Assembly: GCA_001430745.1 (NCBI GenBank) | Contig: KQ481938.1 | Span: forward strand, 1,609,626 to 1,648,281 | DNA from: Auxenochlorella pyrenoidosa | Taxonomy: Eukaryota > Chlorophyta > Trebouxiophyceae > Chlorellales > Chlorellaceae | Direction of reading: 5' to 3' | DNA: 38,656 nucleotides | Shown here: piece by piece, positions 1 to 10,475 of the stretch | How the letters are laid out: each line of letters opens with the position of its first letter | Numbering within the stretch: position 1 is the first letter of the stretch | Made by a program: the position numbers and the translations under genes | Notes under the pieces: model-generated | Told to the model about the DNA's origin: nothing | Seen by the model: the letters and a program-made list of their open reading frames with translations, nothing else | Databases searched by the model: none

Positions 1-206
1 GCGGGCTGGGGCTGGGTGGCGGAGGTGAGGGCGATGGCGGTGGCGGTGAGGGGGAGGGTGGTGGCGGGGACGGGCTTGGAGGAGGGGGCGGGGAGGGTCT
101 GGGTGGCGGTGGCGGAGAGGGGCCAGGCGGAGGAGGGCTTGGGGGAGGCGGTGGTGAGGGGCTAGGAGGGGGTGGTGAGGGGCTGGGAGGCGGCGGCGGG
201 GGTGGA
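1..206 (-). repeat. Proline-rich linker 3 (PPPSPSPPP type)
   Basis: Minus-strand coding repeat of PPPP(S/P)SP and PPPPRPSP units, right after the Cys module ending ...TADARIDVYT. It is purine-rich on the plus strand and continues off the edge. Hydroxyproline-rich linkers of this type are normally O-glycosylated rods. Confidence 0.85.
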
Positions 207-3104
207 GTGTAGACGTCGATTCGGGCGTCAGCGGTCTGGCTGAGTAGCCCGTCCGTTGTGGAGTTGTACAGGCAGAAGAAGTACCGATAAGTAATAAACT
301 GCAGAGCGGGGGTGGGGCTGGAGGAGGGTCGGTGAGGTACAACGGCCGAGCCATGTATGTCGCTGCTCCTTTACATCGCCGGCACAAGGCTGTGCAAGAC
401 CTTGCCTGAGGAGAAATCAGGCCCGGGTTGAGCTGGAAAGAGTAGTAGGCTGCAGCAGGTGACAAGAGGGGTGTGTTCCTCTGTTAACGTCTGCTTGCGA
501 CAGCGGGTGCGGCAGTGGCAGCTGCCAGCATGTGCAAGATGTGATTGACTGCGAGGCGCCACCCATGCCTGCGGCCGTGAGTGGCGTGCGCCGCACCTCT
601 GTACACCGTCACGCCGCCCACTGTGGTGGAGTTCACGGTATACGGGTACATCACGGCCTGGGCGGAGTCGTAGTTGGTGGACTGGCAGGGGCTGGCGCCG
701 CCGTTTGCGCACAGCTGGAGCTGGGCCGGCCTGCGCTAAGGGCGGGGTCGACAGCGGATGGGTCAGAAGCTTTTGTCCAGTTTGCAACTCGCCCAGGCAA
801 CTGGATGTCGCTGCACATAGGCACAGGTCACTCGCATTGGGCGCTTGTTGCAGGCGGCTCTGCCCCTCACCAGTTGGTCGACCCAATCTCTGCGTAGCTG
901 CCGGTCACCTCGCACACGGTGTTCACCTGCAAGGTCACATGGACAGGGCAGCCAGAGTGAGAGCCAGGCCTGGCACGAGGGGCGGATGCAGGTGGCCTGC
1001 GGGAGGGATCATTGTGCAGGGATGGCGCAATTGTGGCTGTTTAGGTGTGTGCCAGCAGGCAGCGCGCTGTGCACCTGCACTATATTGTTGGGCGGTGCAA
1101 AGATGATCCCTTTATTTGTGTCCTTTTGTGGGGAGCCGATGTCCACGTTCGCCAGGCCGATGGCATAGGGAGGGCTGGGCGGAGGGGGCGGAAAAGGCGA
1201 CGGCGGCGGCGGCCGCGGCGGAGGGCTGGGCCGTGGTGGTGGGGGCGGGGGCCTGGGCGGCGGGGGGCTGGGCTTGGGCGGCGGCGGCGACACCTGGCTG
1301 CGGGGCGGTGGGAAGCAGAGTGAAGAGCAGCAGTTGTTGGGCAAGGCTGGAAAGAGAGTTGTCTGGCAAGGGCTGGCCCACGCCAACCGGCAGAGTCGGC
1401 CGGCGTCCCTACTCACTCTGCTGGTGGCGACGGCGGGCTTGGCACAGGAGGAGGGGGCCGGGGTGGGGGCGGGGGGCGAGGCGGAGGGGGAGGGCGAGGG
1501 GGTGGCGGGGGGGAGGGAGACGGCGGGGGCGGCGGGGAGGGTGGCGGACGGTTGCGAGGGTCCACCTGCAGCCAAGGCAGGGGCCCAGGACAGTGAGGCT
1601 GGCACCAGCTCCATGCGCTCTTGCTGGGCTGCCTCCACCAACGCAACAGCAAAGCGCTTCTGACAGAGGCATGGGCAGCAGGGCAGGTGCGCTGCGCAAT
1701 CGGTCCAGCACGCCCCTGGCCTCCACCCACCACCGTGAAGCTGGCGCCGCCCGTCATCTCCGCGCTGGAGGCATCGCTGGCCGTGCACAGGTAGAAGCAG
1801 CGCCAGTAGTAGTACGACTTGGCGCCCAGGTAGGCGCTGGGCACTGCATAGTTGCAGGCCGCGAGGGCCTGTTCAGTTTCGCAAGGGTCCACCAGTCTGT
1901 GGCTAATCATGCCAGGCATGCAACCCCAACGCCCAACATGAGCCTGCAGACTGAACCTGAAGGCTGATCGGGCAGCATCCCTGGCCTGGCCTTGCATGCA
2001 ACACCCACCCAAAATGAAATATGAAGACGTGTAGTTCCCACTGCTGTAGCTGATGCTGCCTGCAGCGGAAAGGGCAGAAGGGCTGAAGGGCTGATGCGAG
2101 CCATCTGGCAGCAGCTCACCCCGCCGGATGCTGAGCTCCCTCAGACGGCACTGCTGCGCACAGCGGTGGCGCCCTCCCAATAATGGCGTCCGCCTGTTGC
2201 TGCAACAGCCAGCGGCATGCAGGCCGTGGCCCACCTGTGGGCGCCAGCGTGCAGTTCGAACCTTTCACATCATCCACACAAGCAGGCCAGGCTGTCTGGT
2301 ACCCCGCCGGCAGATTGGAGCACGTCGAGGTGCCGCAGGAGATGAGCTGCACCCGCCAGTTGGCCGGGTCCAGGGAGGCGCCTGCGTCGCCAGACACCTT
2401 GCACAGCCCATCCAACTGCAGCGAAGGTGGGCAGCAGACGTCAACTGTTGGAGGTGGAAAGCCCCTTCAGGCGGACAGGAGTGCTACACCGCGGCTGGAC
2501 AACATGCTGTGCATCGTGGGCACTCTTACCGGCAGCGACCCATTCGGGTAAGGATGCAGGCCTGTAGGCAGAGGGCAAGGGGGAGTTACATGTTGATCAT
2601 GGTAACACGCTGTTGGCAGCTGCAGGGAATGGGGCATGCAATCTGCTCTGCGTTCTGGAAGGGGCATTCCGTGGCTGCCTGCCAGCGGCTCTCACCTGTT
2701 GCGTCAGAATAGTCAGAGGAGATGACAGGGTTTGCCGTTCCAAAGAAAAGCTGGTCGTTGCATGCACCTTCACAAATGGGGCATACACAGAAGTTGCGTT
2801 GAGAGGCTGCCGCAACCAGCAAGGCAGATGCTGCTCTGCGATGCTGGGTGCAGCCCCGGGGCCCCAGCCAGCCACTGGCGGCGGCGCTAATGCCGACGAC
2901 GCCGGGTGGGCCGTCCTGGCGGCGGTCACAGTTCGCACCGGATCTTGCTGAAATCCTCATGAAAATGCAATCTCAGGCCCGCTACAGTTTCATCGCAGCC
3001 GCTCAGGAGAACTCACCGTCGGCTACGGGCAAGGCTACGGTCATGGCCAGCAGCAAGAGGAACCCTGGCGCATTGATAAGACTGGTAGGCCGTCGTGATA
3101 GCAT
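1..3104 (-). CDS. Pherophorin-like secreted Cys-rich, Pro-rich matrix protein (3' end beyond left edge)
   Basis: Twelve exons read right to left: 3104-3017, 2806-2696, 2561-2530, 2415-2235, 2059-2009, 1963-1731, 1565-1417, 1297-1075, 926-871, 730-597, 449-406 and 298 to the edge. All phases agree, giving at least 533 residues. The start at 3104 is chosen because it opens a signal peptide (MLSRRPTSLINAP then LLLLAMTVALPVA). Two homologous Cys-rich modules follow: module 1 (exons 2-6; motifs CVCPICEGACNDQLFFG, CKVSGDAGASLDPANW, YYYWRCFYLCTASD) and module 2 (exons 9-12; CEVTGSYAEIGSTNW, YRYFFCLYNSTTDG). They are separated by two Pro/Ser/Arg-rich linkers, and a third begins at the edge. Pherophorins and extensin-like glycoproteins of green algae have this domain-linker-domain plan and build the wall or extracellular matrix. 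Several NxT/NxS sites are visible. Exon 11 uses a GC donor (CAG|gcaagg). The exact family of the Cys-rich module is inference; the exon 6 acceptor is the weakest boundary. Confidence 0.75.
1168..1290 (-). repeat. Proline-rich linker 2
   Basis: Coding repeat of PPPPKPSP / PPPPRPPPP units in exon 8. It leads into the start of the second Cys-rich module at AIGLANVDIG. Confidence 0.85.
1417..1556 (-). repeat. Proline-rich linker 1
   Basis: Coding repeat of PPPSPPPPPSPSP and PPPPPRP units in its own exon (1565-1417). It joins Cys module 1 to linker 2 across an intron at a GA|gtgag donor. Confidence 0.85.
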
Positions 3105-3847
3105 CGAGCAAGGAGCAGCCCGCCGGCGAGGCAATTTTGGCCGACCAGCTACGGAAATTGCCAGAATGTCGCGCCTGGCGCTCAACACCCCGCTCAGCGA
3201 ACTCACAGTGCAAAGTCGAATCAAAAGACGAGGACGGAGAAGAGCATAGTTGGACAGGGAAGGGGGGAATGACTAAAACGCCAGGACCAGCCGCCGGCAT
3301 CGGTACTGCGACACTGCGACATGTGTCCATTCTCCCCAGTCAAGGATTGAGCACCGAATTTTGGGCCGACTTTTAGGTTGCGCAGTCCCAGGAAGCTGCC
3401 TAATTCTGCTTGAGTATATGGGCACGCTTCAGGGCAAATAAGTTCCCTCCCAAGGCATCGACTTGGTGCCTGGTACAGAAGCCGGATGTAGCATCACGGC
3501 TTCAGGCAGCACCAGCTGCTCACTCAGGCCCCAGGTACCCTTGCAGGCCTAAACCTGTCAAGGCAGAGCAGCAAGCCCCAAGGGGATTGCACACGTGCGC
3601 CCCTGGTGAACTGCCAAACCTGGAGCGGAGCTGGCGCTGTCATAGCCAGCGGTACTCTCAGCAGCGTCCCGTGCAAGCGCAACTGAGTCGGCAGCTGGCA
3701 ACGGGTGCTTACGCTATGCGGCGTCGCCGGTGCTGGTCCACCGGTCCACAGCAGAGACACAGTGAGCAGTCCAAAAGCCAGCTTACTTCAGCGTGTTCCA
3801 AGTGCACCGGAAGCGGCCACATCGACTCGGCAGGAGGACTTGAACAG
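3105..3847. other. Intergenic, between two minus-strand genes
   Basis: Holds the 5' leader and promoter of the pherophorin-like gene (right of 3104) and the 3' UTR of the RNA-binding protein gene (left of 3848). No TATA-like element, TGTAA signal or coding exon could be supported. The open plus-strand frame across it has no recognisable protein character. Confidence 0.5.
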
Positions 3848-6800
3848 TCACATGTGCAGCTCAGTGATGAATGCGCCCCTGGGGGTCGGCCGCAGCGTCA
3901 CAGCCCCGCGCTCCTCCATCAGGAGGCACAGCCGGTGCATGATGAGGCCCAGGCTGCCCAGGCAGACCGGCTCCCTGCAGGCCAGCGGGAGGGGCGGCAC
4001 GCTGTCAGCAGGGGGCGCAGATGGGCGCACGCCGTGTCTGGCGGCTGTTCGCTTGGGCCAGCGCAGCGCAGGAGCAGAGGAGAGCAGGCCGGCACCGACT
4101 GCTGTCCAAGCGCAGAGCAGCGCTGCAAGGTCCCCTCGCCAGGGCCCTGGCGCATCGCCTCCTCACCCAGTCAGCTGGGCCATGGCATCGAGGACCCAGG
4201 CATCAGCAAGGGGCAGGCCCCGCTCCCTGGCCAGCCTGTGGCAGGCGTCCATGAAGAGCCGGGGAAGCCAGGGAGGCAGGTCGGCACTGCCTGGCAGCAG
4301 CCAAGCTGCCCGTCTGGCTGCATCTGGCGGCGGCCGCGACCAGGGCTCGCCCTGCGGCTGCAACTGCCCTGCGCTGCCTAGGTCTGCTCCATTTGCTGCC
4401 GCTGCCACAAAGGCTGGGGAGCCAAACCCAGGGGGCAGGCTCGGGCTGCCTGCTGCATCGTGCTGAGGAGGTGGCGGAGGGGGGGGGACGGGAGAGCCTG
4501 GGCGCGACTGGGAGCGCGGCGACAGAGGCAGGGGTTGAGGGTGGGAGTAGGCAGTGCCAAAGCCCGGCTCGCCCGGCGGAAGCGGCGCTGCAGAGTCTGG
4601 CAGAGGTGGCAGCCGGGGTGCAGAGGAGGATGCCGGGGACTGCGCCGGCAGCGGTGGTGGCAAAGGCGGAGGGCCGGTGCTGCTGCTAGGCTGTCCTGCC
4701 AGTACTGCTGCTCTGCCGCCGCCTGCTACGGGTGGAGCAGCACCTCCGCGGCTGCCAGCATGCTGCCCGGTATGGCTTGTTTCTTGCGAAATCTGCATGC
4801 TGCTGCCAGGGCTGGCCTGCCCCGCTTGCCCCTGCCCCTCTTGCGGCGCCTGCTGCCCGCGTGACTGCCGCACACCATGATCCTCCACACCCAGTGCTCC
4901 TCTTGCTCCACTCGGCTGGGGCTGCGCCATGGACCCCACCCCAGCCGCGTCCGGAGTGGGGCTGCGGTCCAAGCGAATGCCAACCACTGCTGCATCGGGC
5001 GTGGCGCTCCTGCCCCTGCTGCGCCCCACTGCTGCTGCATCAGGCGTGGCGCTCCTGCCCCTGCTGCGCCCCACTGCTGCTGCATCAGGCGTGGCACTCC
5101 TCCCTCTGCCGCTGCTGCCTGCTGCTGCTGGCGGTGCGGCCCCAGCTGCTGCCCCGGCTTCAGGCCTGGGCCTGGTTGAATCTACACCACCAGCCTGCCG
5201 GCCACGGTCACCTGAGCGCTGCTTGGAAGGGGAACGCCCCCGGCCCCGGCCCCGGCTCAGGCTGCGCCTGCGTGCACGCCCGCCTCGGGCAGGCGATCTG
5301 GGGCTGCGCCGCCTGCCGCCAAGGCCCTTGCACCCGGCAGGGCTGGCAGGCACTGGCCTGCTGCTCCGAGGTGCATGCAGAGGGCCGCGGCTGCGTTCCC
5401 TGGACTCTTGATGAGCCCGTGAGCTGAAGCTGCGCCTGCCGGGTTGCCGCTGTGCTGGGCTGCGGCTGCGTCTGGCGGGCAGCCGCCGTGCTGGGCTGCG
5501 GCTGCGTCTGCCACTGGAACGCCGGTGGGTGCTGCTCTGCCGCCGCGCTGGACTGCGGATTTGACTGCGCCTGCTGCCCTGCCCACGCCTTGGGGGGCTG
5601 CGGCTGCGCCTGGCAGATGGCTGCCTCGCTGGGCTGCGCCTGCTGCCCTGCTTATGCCTTAGGGGGCTGCGGCTACGCCGAGCGGATGGCTGCCTCGCTG
5701 GGCTGCGCCTGCTGCCCTGCCCGCGTCTAGTGGGGCTGCCGCTGCGTCTGCCACTGAGCCGCCGCTGCGGGCTGCTGTGCCCACGGCCAGGGCTGCGGCT
5801 GCGCCTGCTGCCATGCTGCTGGTGGGCGGGGCTGCGGCTGCTGGTACGGGCACGCTTGCTTGGCTGCTGGCGGGCTGGCGGGCTGGTGCTCCGTTGCTTG
5901 CCCTCCCCTTCTAGCTGGCAGCCAGCCCGTTTCACCTCTTCCTCCATAGAAGGCCCCACCTTGAGCTCGCAGCTGCCCTTCTGCTCTGCCGCCCTGCTGC
6001 CGCCAGCAGCAGCGGCGGCAGCAGCGTCCCCGCCAGCCTGTGTCGCGCTGCCGCCGCTGAGCGGTCGGCCAGCACTGAGCGGCTCCGTGCTGCCGACGGT
6101 GGGGGTGACTCCTCCCGTGGCGGCAGGCAATGCCGCTGGCATGCCTGCCAGGGCAGCGCCCTGTGGCGGCACAAACCAGCCGGCCGAAGACAGCAGGCTG
6201 GGGTTGAACGCGGCCAATTGGGGCTGCTGCCCTGCCAGCAGCGGTCCCGCTGCTGCTGGGGCAGGCCAGCCCAGCACGGGTGGTGCTGGCAGTGCAGCAG
6301 CACCAGCGGCGGCACTTGGCTGGGCCCCTGGCTGCAGGTGCTGCGCTGGCTCCTGTGCAGCCCCGGCAGCCAACAGGCCCTCTGGCCCGTCTGCTTTCGC
6401 TGCTGTCACAACTGCAGCCGCTGCTTCGGAATTCTGCTCTGGCCGTGCTGGTGGAGCAGCCACACCCGCTGCTGATGCGGGTGCTTCTATGCTCGGTGGC
6501 TTTGGCGCAGTGCCCGATGGCAGGCCCGTCCCTATCTTCCGCCCACCTGCAGCGCAAACAGAAATGTTCAAGTCAAGCAGCACAGTTCAGAGCCGAGCAC
6601 TTGACTGCCCAGAACAGGCGGCGACAGTGTTGAAGGATACAACGCCGCCATTTGCTGCCACCTCGCCCAACACAGCCAGAGAGCGCATCGCTAACTGGCA
6701 TGCTGTACCGCACTCACCCGGCAGAACATGTTCGTTCATGTCTTCGTGTGCCCTCAACCGCTCTTCATCGCTGTGGGCAGGCATAAAAGGGAGGAAGGAG

Positions 6801-9800
6801 GGGGTTGTAGGTGGTTGGGGTGGGGGACGGGTGATGGCAGTGGCAAGGAGGTGCTGCTGGCAGTGCCTCTCCCCCCTTCCATGGTGCCACACCTGCTGAA
6901 GCGGACAGTTGCAAAGCCGTTGCGCAGGACAGCCGAGATGGCACTGGGGTACCGCTCCCTGCAACGGCAGCAGGGGCCAGAAACCAGGCGGGGGTGACGC
7001 CACGTGGCAGGTCGCATGGGAGTGGCCTGGGGTTGGGACGCACGCAAACGCCGTCCTGCGGCCCAATGCAGAGCACGGTACCCACGGCCGCGCGGGGTTG
7101 TCCGGCTCTGCCAGCAAGAACACGCAACCGTGTGGGCTGGCAGTCACCTGAAGTAGGCGAGCAGCTCTTCCTGGGGCATGGCATCCCCCACGTTCAGGAC
7201 AAACAGCGGGTAGAGGGCGGCCCCCTCCTCCTGGGCCTGCTGCTGCTGCTGGGCAGGCAGCGGCTGCTCTGCTGGCAAGCCAGCCGAGCCTGGCGGGCTA
7301 GGACGCTGCGGCTGCAGCGCAGCAGCGGCAGGAGTGCCAGCGGGTGGCTCGTCGGCCGGCAGCCGGCGCTGCCCATCTGGCGGCAGCGCGCGCTGGCCCG
7401 AGCGGAGCTGCTCGCCTCTGGGCATGTCAGTCCAGATGGGGCCGCCCTCAAACTCAGCCCCACGCATCTGCACGGGGCAGCGTAAAGGCAGCAGACACAT
7501 GACTGTAGATGTTGTGCTCTACCAGTTGGCAATGCGTGCTTCAGCGGGTTCAGCCGGAAGCATACGCAGCTGCAGTCACAACTGTGCCCACCAACGCGCG
7601 GTGCGTGGCATGCGAGCCGGTAGCGGCTGCCGAGCAACGCACCTCTGTTAGCGCTGCGTCTCGCTCCTCTGCCGAGGGGAAGCGCACGAAGCAGCTGCCA
7701 CCCCGCCGTGCGGCACAGTGCCATGTACTGCCCAACCCGCGCACGCTCAGTACACAAGGGAAGCGCTGCCTGCAGGCCAGTGGGATGGTGAAGGTGCGCG
7801 AAGGGCAGCACGAGCTGGGCGCGAGCCAGCGCCGCTGTTCCGGCCAGCCAGCAAGCAGGCACCCCTGTGGCAGTGCCTGCAAATCTGGTTCCGGCATTCT
7901 TAGGCAGCCCACCTGAAGAATTGCAGGAGCGCGCCCCTGTGGAGCCCCGAGGGCAGGTGGGACACGTACAGGCAGGCCAGCTGGGACGGCTCCTCGCCAG
8001 CGGGCACGTCAGCCCCAAGCTCATTTCCGAAAAACCGTGCGCCATTGACCTGGGCAGATGGGCAGTGCAGCCATGTGCACAAACGTGACCATATGCTTGT
8101 GTGTAGATCGCTTGTGGGGGCAGGCGCTGCAATCATGCCCTGCTAGCTTGGCCTCGGCTGCTGTCCAACCCAAGCTCCCTCCGGTGCCGTCCCCCTGTGG
8201 ACTGAGAGCGCAGCATCACGCAGTCCCGCCAAGAGGCGCACCTCGGCACAGGCGGCATCCCTGTCCAGCCGGCTCTTGAACCTGACGACGCCTCGGCGGG
8301 CCCCCACCATGCGGGCGTACGCCACTGATGCGTACATCCCCCTGCAAGCAAGGGCAGGGGAGGCCTCGTAAAGGTCGGCACAATGGAGCTTGATCCTGCA
8401 TATGCTGAGAGAGAGGTGCGTGTCGCCCCTGAAACAGGCTAGCCACCGCACGGAAGCAGCGGGGCCTGCGTGACAGAGAGCCCTGCACAGTCAAGCACGC
8501 GCCTCAAGCAGGGTACCGCCCGTGTGCAGCGGCGCCCTGCTACACCTGAAGAAGGACGCCAGCTGGCCGTCTGTTGTGCCAGGCGGCAGTGCCGTGACGT
8601 CAAGCTCGTAGAACCGCGGGCTGCCTGGCTGGGACCCAGGGCCCCCAGTAGCAAAGTCTTGAGGGGCCAGCCCTCCTGCTGCCCATGACAGCTCTGCACC
8701 GCTGGCTGCGAGAGCAGGAGCAGACACCTGCAGCGAAAGTCCTGCCGGCAGGGTGCCCTGCGGGGGCTGCTGCGCATGCTGGCTGCCTGCGCCCCAACCG
8801 ACAGCATCGCCTGGCGCAGCTGCTGCTGCGGCCTGGAAGGGGCTTGGGCGCGGCAGCAGCTGCGCGCCAGCCGGAGGGGCCCCCGCGGGGCACATGGGCT
8901 GCCACTGCTGTTGCACGTGCTGCTGTTGCCATTCCTGCTGCTGCATGGGCGGCTGCTGCCCAGGGCCCTCCCAATCTTGTGGCTGCACGGGCGGCTGCTG
9001 CCCAAAGTCCTCACACTCTTGCTGCTGCATGGGCGGCTGCCCAGGGCCCTGCTGCCGCTCTGGCTGCCAAGCTGGACAATGCTGCTGCTCCTGCGGCAGA
9101 AGGCCAGACCCAAAGACTGGGCCTGCGGCGGTGGCTGCCTGCAGCGGCGCGGCAGCTGGGGCAGCAATGCCTGCTGGCTGCAGCAAACCTGCTGCTGCAT
9201 CTGGCAGCAACGCTGCAGCCTGCAGTGCTGGAGCGGTGGGCGGCACATCTGCAGGCGCCAGGGCTGCTGCTGCCGCGCCCTCTGACGGCGCTGGGTGCGC
9301 TTCTGCCGCTGGCGCTGCCGCGGGGGGTGCATACACCGGGCCTGGCGCTGGCGCCGGCGGGTCGAGCCCTTCGATGAACCCCACCTGCTCCTCCAGCTTG
9401 GCTTTGTCCGTTAGGCCGGCCACCAGCTCGCTGCAGGGAGCATGCAGGGGCGCCGCATGGCACAGGTTACACACCTGCCTCACACCACCTCCTGGCTGCA
9501 CCATGCGCATGCACTGCCGGCCTGCCAGAAGCAGGGAGGCCTGGAGGGCAGTGCACGCAGCTGCACACCTGCGCAGTGCCCCTCGGGGGCTATCCCACCA
9601 GCGTATGCCCATCCCAGCCCAACTGCCGCACTCTGATGCTATCAACGCCTGCCTGCCCCGTTGCGCCAACACTCATGTTCATCACAGAAGGCAGCGGCCA
9701 TCACCTGATGTCGAGCCTTCCCAGCAAGTTCTGCCCCACCCAGGTGAGCGCCACATGCCGGCGCCACGCGGCCGCTGCGGCCTCCTGCAGCGGCATGCCC

Positions 9801-10475
9801 GGCGGGCGGCCAAACATCGCCAGCTCTTCCCGGAGCCGCTGGAGCTCCTTGCGCCCGCCAGCGTCGTATGCCGCCGGGTCGTGGAAGGGGTCGGCATCCG
9901 AGGCCTTGACCGAGGAGACTGACAGGGGAGGCTCGCCAGGGTCGACCAGCTCTGTCTCGATGACAAGCGGCCAGACCGGTGCAGCAGCAGGGGCGCTTGC
10001 CGCAGCGCTGGCGACGCCTGGCGGCGGCGGCAGTCGGGTCGCGCAGATTTGGCGCAGGATGTAGCCTGATTCTGGGTTGTGCCGCAGCCGAACATAGCAG
10101 CCCTCTAGCAGCGCCTCTGCCAGCTCTCGGCCAACATGATCTGCAGCCAATTTTCGCAAAAGTAAGTGGAACTGTCAGGCTGGGGAACGCCATCACCCTT
10201 CACGTCTTTGGTCACAGAATGGAGGTCACGCACTCCTTGGCCAGCAATGCAACATGGGTGCACGGCTGCAGGAGCGTTGCGCTGCATGGCAGGCTGCGGC
10301 CCAGGGGCGGGCTTCGCATCGTTGAATCAATAACACTCTAAAACTACACACCTGCCAGCGCGGCTATCAGGGGCGCTAGGGCCTGCAGCTGGCTCCGCGT
10401 GACAAGCAGGGCTCGGAGGTTTTGCTGCGAGATGGCGGCCAGCGACTGCTCGCTGGGAACTGCCGGCGGCTCCAT
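3848..10475 (-). CDS. Plus3-like / triple RRM / RS-rich nuclear RNA-binding protein
   Basis: Eleven exons: 10475-10352, 10140-9705, 9430-8546, 8341-8242, 8049-7913, 7769-7643, 7467-7148, 6958-6893, 6770-6718, 6546-4167, 3974-3848. All junctions are GT-AG and phase-consistent, giving 1,584 residues. The N-terminus (about residues 20-205) resembles the plant Plus3 domain: LLVTRSQLQAL, then GCYVRLRHNPESGYILRQI, then an ELQRLREEL helix region. A Gln/Ala/Pro-rich stretch follows. Three RRM-like units come next, each with an RNP2-like strand (YELDVTAL, LYVSHL, LFVLNV) and an RNP1-like strand (RRGVVRF, GGSCFVRF, NGFATVRF). The long exon 10 encodes an Ala/Pro-rich segment and many RRSRSP repeats, typical of splicing regulators. 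The C-terminus is helical (AWVLDAMAQLTG then LIMHRLCLLMEERG). Likely nuclear, in transcription-coupled splicing. Reading through the last donor (CTGG|gtgagg) would stop at 4163, 40 residues short. RRM and Plus3 calls rest on motif pattern only. Confidence 0.8.
4938..5115 (-). repeat. 45-bp coding tandem repeat (GRSATPDAAAVGRSR)
   Basis: About four copies of a 15-residue unit in exon 10. The two 45-bp units starting near 4992 and 5037 are almost base-identical, and the flanking copies have diverged (DRSPTPDAAGVG). The S-x-T-P core resembles a proline-directed phosphorylation site. Confidence 0.85.
5430..5865 (-). repeat. RS-domain repeat array (ARRSRSP units)
   Basis: Degenerate coding repeats of RRSRSPARQ and GSRRSPARQPSARRSR type, about 145 residues of the RS domain. 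At DNA level this is a ggctgcg/gcctgct-rich low-complexity block. RS domains are phosphorylated by SR-protein kinases and mediate spliceosome contacts. Confidence 0.8.
8937..9055 (-). repeat. Gln/Pro-rich coding repeat (GPGQQPPMQQQEW)
   Basis: Three imperfect units of about 14-15 residues in exon 3 of the RRM protein, each containing QQPPMQQQ or QQPPVQPQ, in a Gln/Ala-rich disordered linker before the first RRM-like unit. Confidence 0.7.

Noticed and set aside
2250..2265. GTTCGAACC resembling a tRNA B box
   Set aside because: It lies in exon 4 of the pherophorin-like gene, with no A box or cloverleaf pairing at the right distance.
3410..4381. 323-residue plus-strand open frame over the intergenic region and last exons of the RRM-RS gene
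   Set aside because: No motif, overlaps exons with strong evidence on the other strand, and has no promoter or splice support.
5730..6899. 389-residue plus-strand open frame opposite the RS domain
   Set aside because: Antisense of the RS/Ala-rich exon; GC-rich codon bias leaves the opposite strand open. No recognisable domain.
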